Source: Guadua angustifolia
Lineage: Eukaryota; Streptophyta; Magnoliopsida; Poales; Poaceae
Assembly (NCBI GenBank): GCA_036346375.1
Contig: CM070505.1
Span: 54,806,626 to 54,870,625 of the forward strand
Direction of reading: 5' to 3'
Length of the DNA stretch: 64,000 nucleotides
The notes beneath the pieces were generated by a model, which was not told the origin of the DNA, made no database searches, and was given only the letters and a program-made list of their open reading frames with translations. Below are positions 1 to 11,302 of the stretch, one piece after another; within the stretch, counting starts at the first letter, position 1; every line of letters begins with the position of its first letter. A program made the position numbers and the translations under genes.

Positions 1-45
1 TGATGGGGCAAATAATGAGGAAAAGAGGATCCATGTATCAAGAAG

Positions 46-729
46 ATGAAAAGTGGGTCTGATTCTTCTGTTTCCAAGTCTAATTCTTCGGATGGTGGTC
101 CAGTACCAATGCAGATGGCTAGTGAATCGCCTGTGAAGGGGTCGTGCAGCATTGAGAAATTGAGGAGTTTTTCAGATGAACAAATTGAAATGTCTATGCC
201 TAATATTTGGGTAACCAAAATGCCAGAGCGGAGTCTGTCGATTCAGTCACTGTTTGGGGCTGATCTGCCAGGTCATGTGGAGAAATCACAGGAGGTTAAT
301 TTGTCTCGAGAATTGCTGTTTGTCGATTCGGAGATAATATTATGCAGCTTGGTCAAGTGGAAAAGTCTCAAGGGGTGATGGAGTTCTTTGGAATTGAATA
401 TGAATGATCTTGAGAAGTGTTCGAGTTTTGTTTTTGCCGACACAAGACGATGGTTGGGCAAATGCAGCAGTGGTGGGTTTGATTCGGTCGAGACCAAGTG
501 GCGGTACAAACTCGAATCTGAGACTCAAGCGAGGTCGGCGAGGAAGGCGGTTCGGAAGTCTCTCATGCATCTATTGAATGAGGTGGATTGGTGGCTCGGA
601 GCTTTTGGTGTGATCACCAAGCCTTTACGATTGTGGTGCCATTTACGGGAGCGAGATTTCTTGGCGAGAGTTGTCCACAGGACAAGTGATATCGTTAGAA
701 ATGATGAATTGACGAGTTTTGAGTCTTGA
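46..729 (+). pseudogene. LINE ORF1 remnant (two frames)
   Basis: Two open stretches (46-378 and 388-729) in different frames lie upstream of the endonuclease region, where a LINE ORF1 (RNA-binding, gag-like) is expected. The first is Ser-rich and hydrophilic; I see no intact CCHC zinc knuckle in either. Assignment rests mainly on position within the LINE, since neither peptide has a motif I can name. A frameshift separates them. Confidence 0.5.
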
Positions 730-1142
730 GTATTTGAAGAATCGGTTTTTTGCTCTCCTGGGAGTGAGGGAGGTATGAATGGGATGCATTCCAATGCGAA
801 TCTGGTGATCGGGGAGTGATTGCATCTCACCGAATGGAGGGAGAGTGGTGGAGCAGTTCAAAGACACCGCTTCGGATGTGGAAGTGCCATCCGAAGGTAT
901 GATTCGTTGTCGATACCTCTTGTGACTCAAGCCCGCTAATTTCAATTCTATTAATGGACTTCGTCGAAGTTTAAGGTGTAATGTCCAAACTGGCGGCGGT
1001 GTTGTTTTGACAGATGGTGATGTGATTAGTAAGGCTATGCGTCGGATTGCGGCGTAATTTGGATCTTGAAAAAGAAGTCAAGGCGATGGTACCTCCAATG
1101 GAGAGATCATATTAGCCGACTTCATTACCTTATGGCAATGGT

Positions 1143-2130
1143 ATGTCTAATGAGTCCAATACCTTATCTTTTGTAGCATTGTCGATGAGATTTGTCTTTG
1201 CAAAATTAGATAGTTTAGGTTTTAGGATGATAAAGAATGATCTTGGTGGGAATCTATCCGTTAAAGCGTTAAAGAAAATGGAAATTGATAGGTTAAGATT
1301 GTCTCAATCAGCTAGGAAGAAGGATAGTTCCTCTGCTAAACTAGTAGTGAGCAGGGAGGGTATTTCCGGTGATTCCACTGATGACAAAATCACTATGGGG
1401 GATAGTGATTTATTCGCGCAGTTGGCCAAGGATGCTTCAGACTTAGATCTAGAGATGGAGGATCTAGATATGAAAATTTGTGATTTAATAGCCTCATCTC
1501 GTAAGTCTCGTAGGCATCGAAAATTAAAAGGGAAAAAAAGGGATTATATGAAGGGCTTATTCTGGAATAGCAGAGGTCTATTAGACTTGGCTAAATTTTG
1601 TTACATTTCAGAGGTGGCTAGAGATAACAAGTTGGATTTCATTGCTGTGATGGAAACTGGAAAACAAGATGTGTCAAGTTCGAGGCTTGCACGACTCTCT
1701 AGGGGTGCTGATTTTACTTGGCATTGTCTACCTCCTAAAGGTCGATCAGGGGGGATTATCTTAGGTGTGAATATGCTATGCTTTCATCTAATTGGGGTTG
1801 TGGAGGGCGAATTTTGCATCAAATTCAACTTATGTAATAAGGTAGATAAATTTAAATGGACTCTAATGGCAGTATATGGTCCAGCCCAGGATGACTGTAA
1901 AACAGCGTTTAATTTGAATTAGTCTTGAATTTGCCAACAGAACCATCTACCTACTCTTATCGGGGGCGATTTTAATATTATGAGGCATAGGTTTGAGAAG
2001 AATAATTCAAGATTTAAAGATCGCTGGCCGTTTTTATTCAATGCGATTATTGATAGCCTGGATCTGAGGGAGATTGATCTTACGGGCCATCAGTTTACAT
2101 GGGCAAACTCGCTACCCAACCCAACGATGA
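1143..2130 (+). pseudogene. LINE ORF2, endonuclease domain
   Basis: The frame 1143-1922 has a charged, low-complexity first half (about 135 residues). It then enters an exonuclease/endonuclease/phosphatase-like fold: 'FWNSRGL' near residue 140, 'AVMETG' as the metal-binding Glu segment near residue 170, and 'GRSGGIILG' and 'MAVYGP' further on. A frame change near 1922 leads to an 'IGGDFNI' motif at about 1955-1985, also typical of LINE endonucleases. This domain nicks target DNA to prime reverse transcription. The stop and the shift show it is not functional. It is followed by the connecting region and reverse transcriptase of the same ORF2. Confidence 0.8.
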
Positions 2131-4570
2131 GAAATTAGACAGGGTTACGATGACTTCGAATGGGAGTTCAAATTTCCTCATGTTTGATGCAGCGTTGGAT
2201 AAAGTATTTGGATCATACCCCTTATTGATTGACATTTGGCGAGCCACTTTTTTTGGTTTTCCTAAACAATTCAGATTTGAACTTTGTTGGTTAACCAGAG
2301 ATGATTTCCATGGCAAGGTAGTGGAAATCTGGAGTAAGCCAGTTAGAGGGAATAATTCCGTCCAACGTTGGAATCGAAAATTGGGAGCTTTGCGTAATTA
2401 TCTTAGGGGGTGGGCATGTAAGAGCAATGGGGATTATAAGAAAAAGAAACGTGAGTTTCAGGCAATAATCAATGAGTTGGATGTTGCTGCGGAGTTTAGG
2501 GGGTTATCCGAGATGGAGAATGCGCATCTTAGTCTGGCTAGGGAGAACTTGGCAAAGTTACTAAGGGAGGAAGAACTTCGATATTACCAGAGAGCAAAAG
2601 TGAAGCATGTTCTTTTTGGGGATAACAACACTCACTATTTTCAATTGATTGCTAATGGCAAACATAGAAAGAAAAGGATTTATTCGCTGGATCATGAGGG
2701 GGGTAAGATAGAGGGCCAGGCTAATCTCAAAAGATACATCACCGATTTCTATAAAGGTTTATTCGGTGCGCCGAGCGAAAGTCAATTAGACCTTCATGAA
2801 GGAATCAATCATGATATTCCACAAGTTTCTCAGGAGGAAAATACTCTTCTTACGGCTCAGTTCACTGAGAAAGAAATTAGAGATGCTGTTTTCCAGATGG
2901 AACATAATAAAGCTTTTGGCCGATGGTTTTCGGTGAGTTTTATCAGGTTTTCTGGGATACTATCAAAGGGGATTTTATTGAGTATGTTTGAGGAACTTCA
3001 TGCGGCGAGATCCCTCTTTTTAGTCTGAATTTTGGAATAATCACTCTTATTCCTAAAGTTCAGGAAGCGAATATTATCCAACAATACAGACCAATCTGTC
3101 TTTTAAATGTGAGTTTCAAAATTTTTACTAAGGTGGCGACAAACAGATTGAATTTGGTTGCGGACAAAGTGGTGAGACCAACTCAGACTGCTTTTATGCG
3201 TGGTCGAAACATATTAGAAGGGGTGGTCATTCTTCATGAAACTGTGCATGAGATGCATAAGAAAATTTTGAATGGAGTTATCTTCAAGATTGACTTCGAG
3301 AAAGCATATGATAAGGTCAAATGGCCTTTTCTATTTCAAGCTCTTCGAATGAAAGGATTCTCATCTAGGTGTATTTCTTGGATTAAGACTTTCATCTCGG
3401 GGGGAAGTGTAGCGGTTAATGTAAATGATGAAGTTGGTCCATTTTTCCAGACTAGAAAAGGCCTTCGACAAGGTGATCCGTTATCACCTCTTTTGTTTAA
3501 TATTGTCGCAGATATGTTGGCAGTTTTGATTGGTCGAGCTAAGGAAGAGGGACAAATAGGTGGAGTAGTGTCTCATTTAGTAGAGGGAGGTTTATCGATT
3601 TTACAATATGCGGATGATACAATTTTATTTATGGAACATGATTTGGATAAGACACGTAATTTGAAGTTATTACTTTGTGCATTTGAATTAATTTCGGGGC
3701 TAAAGATTAACTTCCATAAAAGTGAGTTAATATGCTTTGGTGAGGCCCAAGGAGCCCTTGAGCAGTATATGGATTTGTTTGGATGTAAACAAGGGGCTTT
3801 TCCTCTGCGATATTTAGGAATTCCTATCCATTATAAAAAGTTGCGAAATTCAGATTGGAAAAGGGTAGAAGAGCGTTTTGAGAAGCGCCTCAGCAGTTGG
3901 AAGGGGAAGCATCTTTCAATTGGAGGTCGCCTAACTCTTATAAATTCAATACTAAGCAGTCTCCCAATGTATATGATGTCCTTCTTTGATATACCAAAAG
4001 GGGTTCTTAGGAAAATTGACTATTTCAGATCTCGTTTTTTCTGGCAAGGCGATGAGTGTAAAAGAAAATATCATCTTGTAAAATGGGATATTGTATGTCA
4101 ACCTAAACAACAAGGGGGGTTGGGAATTCTTGATCTTAATGTTATGAATAGTGCTCTTTTGAGTAAATGGTTGTTTAAGCTTTTAACAACCGATGGCACA
4201 TGGCGCGACTTTCTTAGAAATAAGTACCTACATTCTAAACCGTTAGTTCAAGTTGAGTGGAAACCGGAGACTCGCATTTTGGTCTTCTTTGATGAAGGTA
4301 AAGGAGATTTCCTTCGGTTTGGCACTTCGAGAATTAATAATGGGCGCCAGTGCGTTTACGGGAAGACACTTGGCTTGGGCGCTTGGCGCGTTAAAAGATC
4401 AATACTCGAGGCTATATAGTATTGTACGCAAGAAATACATTACTATTGCTGAAGTTTTTATGAGCGGTTATCAACCGAACATTGTTTGGAGACGATCATT
4501 GATTGGTGTTAAGTTAACGGCTTGGACTGATTTGCTCTCACGTATCGTTAACTTACAGTTGACAGAATGA
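2099..4570 (+). pseudogene. LINE ORF2, reverse transcriptase region
   Basis: The frame 2099-3028 holds the linker between endonuclease and polymerase. It is rich in charged residues and ends in 'FTEKEIRDAVFQMEHNKAFG', the usual entry to a LINE RT. The frame 3109-4419 (436 codons) holds the RT core: 'NRL' and 'AFMRGRNI' first, then 'FKIDFEKAYDKVKW' (first catalytic Asp region), 'RKGLRQGDPLSPLLFNI', 'LQYADDTILF' (the YADD catalytic pair) and 'LRYLGIPI'. The protein makes cDNA by target-primed reverse transcription. Frames break near 3030-3108 and at 4419 where a short overlapping frame continues to 4570. The catalytic motifs are intact but the ORF is not. Confidence 0.93.
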
Positions 4571-5110
4571 TGATGAATTTTATTGGAATCGAGTCCATCT
4601 CGACAATTCTCGGTGAAGTCACATTATTTGGCGCTAATTAGGCGTGATGTCCCTAATTTAAATAGGAGATTATGGAAGTTAAAGTCCTTTAAAATCAAAG
4701 TTTTTCTCTGGTACCTTGAAGGGGGTTCTGGCGACTAAGGACAATTTGGCAAAACGCAATTGGCAAGGTAGTACAAAGTGTTGCTTTTGTCACGAAATGG
4801 AGACAATTAGGCACTGTTTTTCATTGTCGTTTTGCTCGTATGGTGCAGGGTTTTCAGTATCTAGCATTTGGTATTGGAAGACCAACTAGTGCGACTCATA
4901 TGTTTGGGAGTTGGTGGCCTCTTTTGACAAGGATTTCAAAAATATTGTGTTGCTTGGAGCCTCAACCATCTGTTGGTCCCTGTGGTTACACAAATGATAT
5001 TGTGTTTGATAGAAATCAAACTCATTCCCTTCTTGAGTTATTTTGGCTACGCACCATTGGTCGTGTACATGGGTTGTTCTGCAGAAATTGGAATTGCGAC
5101 CTATTTTGAT
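4571..5110 (+). pseudogene. LINE ORF2 C-terminus with zf-RVT-like segment
   Basis: Read across frames, this stretch encodes 'LWKLK' followed by 'KIKVFLWYL' and a Cys/His cluster (around 4780-4815). This is the layout of the zf-RVT domain at the C-terminus of plant LINE ORF2 proteins. At least two frameshifts and in-frame stops are present, so it is a fossil continuing the RT feature upstream. Short open frames at 4840-5109 cover the last part. Confidence 0.6.
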
Positions 5111-5115
5111 GCAGA

Positions 5116-5217
5116 GCTTCTAACGATTGATATGGGTGGCCATGGATTTCTTCTCCTGGCTACGGGCTTCTAACGATTGATCTGGTGGCCATGGATTTCT
5201 TCTCCTGGCTTCGGGTG
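5116..5217 (+). repeat. 50-bp tandem duplication in the LINE 3' end
   Basis: Two adjacent copies begin with the same GCTTCTAACGATTGAT at 5116 and 5166 and both run through GGCCATGGATTTCTTCTCC. They differ by a small indel and a few substitutions. It lies in the LINE 3' untranslated part, 180 bases before the A-tract. Confidence 0.85.
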
Positions 5218-5375
5218 GCGGTCTAATTTATGGATTTCTTACTTTTAGAGAGTGTGTTTTATCTTTTCTTCGGGTTGTGTTTTTGTTTTCTTTTTTGGGC
5301 TGTGTGCTTCTTGCTAGCGGTAGGCCTAAGAAGTTTCAAGGTCTTGTATCCTCTCGATGTAATGCCTTTGAAATT

Positions 5376-5403
5376 AATAAAAGCTTCCTTTATCCAAAAA
5401 AAA
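5376..5403 (+). terminator. LINE polyadenylation signal and A-tract
   Basis: AATAAA starts at 5376 and is followed about 15 bases later by an eight-base A run at 5396-5403, after which the sequence changes character. This is the 3' end expected for a LINE copied from polyadenylated RNA. Confidence 0.7.
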
Positions 5404-5934
5404 GGTACATCTTGAGGGAGGCATTGCATAGGGAAGGGTGTATCACCACATTTATATTCACCTAAATTATTTTATGATCACCTTAGTAATCTAGTACGAG
5501 TCTTTTCATCTAGGTTCTCATTCAGTTGCTATGGTTTTAGTTTCTTTGATCTGTGTTCATGTCTACGGAAGCCAGTCATCAAGTATCACCTTGGGTAAAG
5601 ATGTAAGGCCATTGTAAGGTTGTGGGTGATTTGGTTCTGTAGCGTGCTTGTGATCTATGTGATGACCTAATTGCGGCAAGAAGGTGGTTTGGTTATTTTT
5701 GCAAGTATTGATATTTGTTTATATTTTTTTGTCTGCTGAGTGGATGCTCGTAGCATTCTAGGCTCAAGAGGAGCCGGGGTGCTACAAGACTAATCTAATG
5801 TCTAGGAGCTGGACATGCAAGTCTTCCACTGTTGTAGGGTTTGCATGCCTAAATCTATTATATATAAAAAACAGGAGCCAACGAAGTCATCACATTAATC
5901 CTAAAATCATAGAAATTCCCACATTAGTTGGAGA
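5404..5934. other. gene-free interval after the LINE
   Basis: No open frame with a recognisable product, no terminal repeats and no target duplication could be identified. The stretch is moderately AT-rich. It may be older, unrecognised transposon sequence. Confidence 0.5.
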
Positions 5935-5943
5935 AAAAGAAAA

Positions 5944-6296
5944 GATCTCCATTATTGATTGATTGATTACGGTAGGGTTAGATTATAATAGCTTAGATTG
6001 AATCTATTATCAGAGAAATTCTCACATAAATCGGAAAAAAAAAAGAAAAGATCTCAACCATCTGTTACGATGGGACCAAATTATAACAACACATATTGAC
6101 TCTATTATTAGGTTAGATTATAACGGCTCAGAGCGGGTCTATTACGAAGAGATTCCCATATAAATCAAAGAAAAAGAAAAGATCTCCACCATCGATTACG
6201 GTGGGACCATATTGTAACAGCATAGATTGAATCTATTATCAGGTTAGATTATAACAGCTCAGATCGAATCTATTACGAAGAAATTCTCATATAAAT
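5944..6296. repeat. imperfect tandem repeat, about 105-131-bp period
   Basis: Three successive units begin with GATCTC near 5944, 6050 and 6181. Each carries a variant of ATTACGGTRGG, then GGTTAGATTATAAC, then a 'GAATCTATTA' block and 'ATTCTCATATAAAT'. Units vary in length (about 106 and 131 bases) by internal gain or loss. It does not code for protein. Confidence 0.75.
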
Positions 6297-6929
6297 AAAA
6301 TATCTCTATCAATAAAATAAAAATAATAGAAAAATAGTTTGTATTAACTACTACAAAACCAGGAAATGAGTCTATATGAAAAGCATAGAAGTTAGTAATG
6401 AGATCAATGTGGTCAATACGAGCATTAATCTTTATATATAAAAATTTCTATAAGAATTTGATACAAATCTATTAGTGCAAATGCACGGGACACCATGGTC
6501 GTTATATAATAATTGTCATGTTGTGAAAGCACTATGATATAATAAAGTTTATTTTGAGATGGTTATGATCCAAGACTGTAAATATATGTGTTTTAGCTAC
6601 TTGATCTAGAGACTAAAACATGTAAAGCAGATTCAATTCCGTTTTGCGGGTACTGACTATCACAAGGAGCACAAATACCACCAATTCTTTCTAGGACTTT
6701 ACGGCATGTTTTCAGAGAGCAACTCCCAGAAAGAAATGGGTGGCAAAAGGGGATAAACTCCCATTTCCAACTTAACCCACCGTTGGAGGAGAGGGGAACT
6801 CACCCTCAAGCTCCAAGGCGCCAACACATAGGATCAAAGATCCAAAAGTTAAACTACAATTAATACAACCATTCAAGGACAAACCAACTACATGCATCCA
6901 GAACACTCATAGGCCGAACCCCAGTTCAG
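6297..6929. other. 3' flank of the NLR gene
   Basis: This stretch lies downstream of the NLR stop codon on the minus strand and should include its 3' untranslated region. I see no strong poly(A) signal that would fix the end. No other gene is supported. A TGCACGGG motif near 6480 resembles sequence common at grass Helitron ends, but the rest of such an element is not visible. Confidence 0.4.
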
Positions 6930-8008
6930 TTAGCTCATACTTCCAACTAATTCCATGTTATTAACATATATACGGAACCTTTTATCTTTGGGACTCATAC
7001 TTCTGCATAGTTCAGTTAGCTCAATGCTGCACCGATAAAGATCCATTTCCACCAGTGAAGGCGGCATGCCCTCCTCCGGCAGTGAAGTTATACCAGGACA
7101 ATTCCGGATCGTCAATCCTTGCAGTAACGGGAGGCTGTGAATCTTTGAAGGCAATGACTCCAGATGCTTAAATCCGGACAAGGTCAGGTTCTTTAAGGAT
7201 GTAAGGAGTAGCAGTGCAGCCTCGTGATTGTCCGTCAGGATGTCCACTCTATCCGACCATGTGTCATGAACTCCATGAATGGTTAGGTCCTCCAGAGATG
7301 TTATCTGTTTGCATATTGGCATGGAGAGAAACTCGATGTCATCAATGTCCAGATCTTTTAGTGGTATGGAGAACTTATCACCTTCCTTCTCGGTTTGTTC
7401 TGCTGCTGATTGCCAAGATGGTACAAATCCAGGGGATCTGAAAACTTGCAATGACCTGACACCAATGAGGGATCTGAAACTCTGCCATGATGCCAGTGCA
7501 GTGCATTCTCTGATGCGTAGCTTCTCCAATGCACAGCAGGAATGCATTTGCACAGACGCTAAAGCTGGATTTCTGTCTAGACTGATTTCTTTCAGGGAGG
7601 TTAGGGAATGTGAACCATCAAGTGCACACAATGCATCACATCCCTCAATGATCAAAATCTGCAACGATGTGCATGCGTGGAGTTGCACCGATGCTAGCTT
7701 TGGGCACCTTATGATTTTCATTTTAGCAAGGAAGGTGGTGATCTGCAAGCCTTTAATTGATTGTAACATGTCACAATCTTCGATTTCAAGCTGTTGTAAT
7801 GCTGGGCAAGAACAAAGGTCTAGTGATTTCAAAAGCGGACTTGGGCGAATATGTAATTCAACAAGAGAGAGGAGCTTTGAGCCTGGCAAAATCCTATCAA
7901 CGACATCACCAATACAAAGCTTCAAGAGTGACTGCGGGAGTAGGCTAAAATTTGTTACCTTAGATGCTGTTTCTGAAACCATGGAAGAGAAAAGCATAGG
8001 GCATTTCC
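6930..8008 (-). pseudogene. NLR exon 2, distal part: C-terminal LRRs and stop
   Basis: This part encodes about 358 residues of irregular leucine-rich repeats in the grass NLR style ('LKSLDLCSCPALQQLEIEDCDMLQSIKGL', 'SLTSLKEISLDRNPALASV', 'LLTSLKNLTLSGFKHLESLPSKI', 'LPLLQGLTIRNCPGITSLPEEGMPPSL'). It ends 'NMELVGSMS' with TAA at 6932-6930. The LRR forms the ligand-sensing and autoinhibitory surface. It has no NB-ARC or start of its own: the ATG at 7997 is an internal Met. The bases 8008-7998 carry the reading frame straight on from codon 14372 of the proximal half. I see no internal stop or frameshift, so it was under coding constraint until recently. Confidence 0.88.
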
Positions 8009-8973
8009 TGTTGAGAAATTAGACATTTTCCAGATTAAAGTCCGAATATAAATCATGAATAGCATCACAGAAACTAGCATGCATCTCTCTAACATACTAG
8101 ACAGCACGAACAACATGATCGTCTTGATAAACATGATTAACCACAAAACAAGAACAGATTGAGCGTCTTGGCGGTAGAAGATGCGCCAAGTAGCCGGTGC
8201 AGATGCGGTGTTGACGTGGACGACGTTGATGACGGCGCGTCGCAGAGTCGGCGCGCGGCGACGTCCGCCAGCGAGAACAGAAGACGAGCCGTGGCGAAGG
8301 TCTTGAGCGATCGCGGGCGCTTCCAAAAACCTTATTCGCCTCTCCGGTGCAGGATCGCAAAGACGAAGGGTTCCGGAGACTCGCTTCTCCCGATCGCGGA
8401 TGCACGCGTGGCGCGCCGGGATGGAGAAGGCTATGGTGGCGCGCCTTGGAAAGCGAGAGGTGGCAAAACCCTAATGTGTATTCTATATCTCTACACGGGT
8501 GGCGGACGCAATATATATAGGGTTACTCGTAATGCGGACTGAACGTGACTCGAGGACGTGCCACGATCGGAGTCCGCTTCTGAGTCCGTATCTCATCTTT
8601 ATAACGCGACAATCCCGAGTAGCAAAGAATAAACCGCAAAGGAGGTGCGTCTGCGCAAGGCCTGGACCGGATTTCGCGGACCATTCACGCAGTGCCAGAC
8701 GCCGCCGCGCCCTCCCCCCACCCGCCCGTGCGCGTGCGAGCCCAGGCCTGCCCCCGAGGCGAGGCGAGGCGAGCGCGCGTGTGGGCTTTCTCCTTTTCTC
8801 CCACATGGTTCTTAGGAAGGTGGAGAGAACTCTCCCTTATAAATTGGTCATCCTCCACCTCCACAAGCAATATGGGACTAATGCATATACACATGCCTCC
8901 TCATGAGTGGGCCTTTGAGATTTTCTAGAAATTATTTGTCTCAATTAGTGGGCCAAGCCCAAATAATCCAACA
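8009..8973 (-). repeat. copia 3' LTR
   Basis: This is the left-hand copy of the LTR pair (3' LTR because the element reads on minus). It contains a 'TATATATAG' TATA-like box near 8511. The adjoining internal bases read on the minus strand as 'GATCGGTGGGGAT', a purine-rich tract suited to plus-strand priming. It differs from the other LTR by many small changes and indels in its GC-rich middle. Confidence 0.93.
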
Positions 8974-8988
8974 ATCCCCACCGATCTC
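8974..8988 (-). promoter_or_regulatory. copia polypurine tract
   Basis: The minus-strand sequence GATCGGTGGGGAT directly abuts the 3' LTR, the position required for priming of second-strand DNA synthesis. Confidence 0.6.
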
Positions 8989-9555
8989 AAAGTCCATTTA
9001 GAGATTTGCCAATACTCACTCTTGTTTAATATACCAAATGCGTTTGGCAGAGACCTTAAGTTGAACTTCGCCTAGAACTTCAAGTTACACCCATCCACAA
9101 CTTGAACAATGGACTACGCCTTGAATTGCAAGTTTTGTGTGAACAGTTTCACTCAAAGTCATAAGCGATACTGGCTGCCAATAGTCTTCTCCATGGTGGA
9201 GCATATGAGTCGTACTCCATGGTCTCTTCATGAGCTTTCTAGAGATCACCGAATCTCATAAATCGCGACTTTAGAGAGTCGGGCTCATATAGGTGTGTTC
9301 TTTCAAGAATGCTCAGTAGAACAAACATCTTAAGCTAGTTATAGCCAATAGAAACACATTAAGGCATATTGCCATCCCGCCTTCTGACATTTTGAGAGTA
9401 TTGCATCTTCACATAGAGAGGGTGATTACTCTCCTCGCCTCGCTAATAGCTTGTTTTACCCAGACCCAATTCATGGGATCTCCGATCACAAAATTTGAGT
9501 TACCACTATTGCAACTTATATGGGTCTCATACCCATCTCCTCGATGCACCTTCTA

Positions 9556-10164
9556 TCACATTAGTGATAGTCCCTTCGTAAAGGGATCTGCCAGTTTTTG
9601 TCTGCTTGAATATAAGTCACACTTATTACTCAGGAGTTTCTCAATTTCTGACAGACTTGATGCGTCTTTTAACGTGTCTTGATGACTTCGCATTATCCTT
9701 AGCATGTTCACCTTAGCAATCACAGCATTGATTATCACATTCATAAGGATAGCCGGTATTGGTTTTTCAACCACCGCAAGTCCATCAAGAGCTCACGCAC
9801 CAATCTGCCTCTCAAATGGGTCAGATCTAAAGCGATGAGCTCCGCCCATGGTTGACCTTGTCAAGATGGTCTGCTTGCACGACCTCCATGACCTTTGCAC
9901 CACCACCAATGGTAAACACATATCCTTTGGTGGCATAGAGCTCATCTACATCAAATCCAGTTGAATCATCAGATCCTCAAGCATTTGCAGGTGCCCTGAA
10001 TAGTGAATCGCATAACTCATAGTACCTTTCAAATAGCGCATTACCCTTTCAAGTGCATGCCAATGATCTGAACCCGGGTTTGACATGAACCTACTCAATT
10101 TGCTCACAGCAAATGATATATCAGGTCTCGTTGCACCAAGGAAGATACATGAGCGAACCGACAA
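9556..10164 (-). pseudogene. copia RNase H region
   Basis: The minus-strand frame 10164-9946 carries 'SCIFLGATRPDISFAVSKLSRFMSNP' and 'HWHALERVMRYLKGT', the standard start of the copia RNase H domain. The frame 9774-9556 ends in 'KLADPFTKGLS', its usual C-terminus. The middle is missing or shifted. RNase H removes the RNA strand after reverse transcription; this copy cannot. Confidence 0.85.
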
Positions 10165-10342
10165 TCTGAGAATATCTCAATTGGTTTAAGCCAATTCTCT
10201 TATTCTTTCTCGGTGTCACATCGGATCATAAGGAGTGGGAGAGGGCTTGCTTCCATAAAGCCAAACCGCTCAAGACCTTCTCCACATAGTGGGATTGCGA
10301 AGAGTAATCCCACTCTCATCCTTAATAAGCTTGATGTTGAAA

Positions 10343-11302
10343 TTACATCGCCTTCTCCCGATCTTTCATATCAAATTTCTTTGACAGAAAAGACTTGACC
10401 TCATTGATCACATCAATATTTGTGCCAAAGATCAGTATATCGTCCACATAAAGGCACAATATAACTCCTTCACCCCCACCATAGCGATAGTATACACATC
10501 TATCAGCCTCATTAATGACAAAGTTCGCAGAAGTCAAAGTGGTGTCGAACTTCTCATGCCATTGCTTAGGTGCTTGTTTCAGGCCATACAAAGATTTCAA
10601 TAATTTACACACCTTGCTCTCTTGACCCTTTACTACATACCCATCAGGCTGCTCCATGTAGATTTCCTCATCTAACTCTCCATTAAGGAAAGCTGTCTTC
10701 ACGTCCATCTGATGAACGAGAAGACCATATGAGGCAGCCAGAGAAAGTAATACTCGAATGGTGGTCATTCTAGCAACAGGTGAATAAGTATCAAAGAAAT
10801 CTTCGCCTTCTTTTTGGGTGTAACCCTTAGCCACAAGCCGAGCCTTGTACTTCTCAATAGTACCATCAGGCCTAAGCTTCTTCTTGAACACCCACTTACA
10901 ACCCACAGGTTTACAACCATAGGGTCGTTCAGTCACCTCCCAAGTCCCATTGGTGAGAATCGAGTCCATCTCATTCTGGACAGCTTCTTTCCAATTATCT
11001 GCATCTGGAGATGCATATGCCTCTGCAATGGACGTGGGAGTATCATCCACGAGGTACACAATGAAATCATTGCCAAAGGATTTTTCAATCCTCTGTCTCT
11101 TGCTCTTTCTAGGAGCTTCATTGTCATCCTCCTCTAGGATTTTCTCAAGTGGTTGCTCAGAAGACTCAACAGGTGTAATAGTCTCATGAATTATCTCAGA
11201 AGAAAATATAGAAGTGCTATGCATATCTTTCATCGGAAATATGTTCTCAAAAAACGTAGCATCACGAGACTCCATAATAGTATCAACATACATATCGTGC
11301 AC
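10343..11302 (-). pseudogene. copia reverse transcriptase
   Basis: The open frame of 319 codons starts with a linker and then the RT: 'GTWEV', 'CKWVFKKKLRPDGTIEKYKARLVAKGYTQ', 'YSPVARMTTIRVLLSLAA', 'HQMDVKTAFLNGELDEEIYMEQP' (first catalytic Asp), 'LYGLKQAPKQWHEKF' and 'LCLYVDDILIF' (the YVDD catalytic pair). This is an unmistakable Ty1/copia RT with motifs intact, but the frame closes before RNase H and upstream of integrase. Confidence 0.95.

Larger units (their letters stand above)
1..5403 (+). mobile_element. L1-type LINE (non-LTR retrotransposon), 5' part outside window
   Basis: The order is that of a plant L1-clade LINE: an ORF1 remnant, an AP-like endonuclease, a reverse transcriptase and a zf-RVT C-terminal region, followed by AATAAA and an A-tract at 5396-5403. 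All parts are on the + strand. The frame changes repeatedly (about 1922, 3028, 4419 and 4570) and stops interrupt the domains, so this copy is dead. The 5' end lies before the window start or has decayed, so no target-site duplication can be tested. No LTRs are present. Recognition of the domains is firm; the clade name is from family knowledge. Confidence 0.9.

Noticed and set aside
6470..6500. Helitron end suggested by TGCACGGG
   Set aside because: No CTRR terminus with a hairpin and no matching 5' TC end could be identified.
7279..8022. 247-codon open frame on the + strand
   Set aside because: It is the antisense shadow of the NLR LRR-coding sequence.
8159..8906. Open frames of 127 and 135 codons on + strand
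   Set aside because: They fall in the copia 3' LTR, and the other LTR does not keep the same frames.
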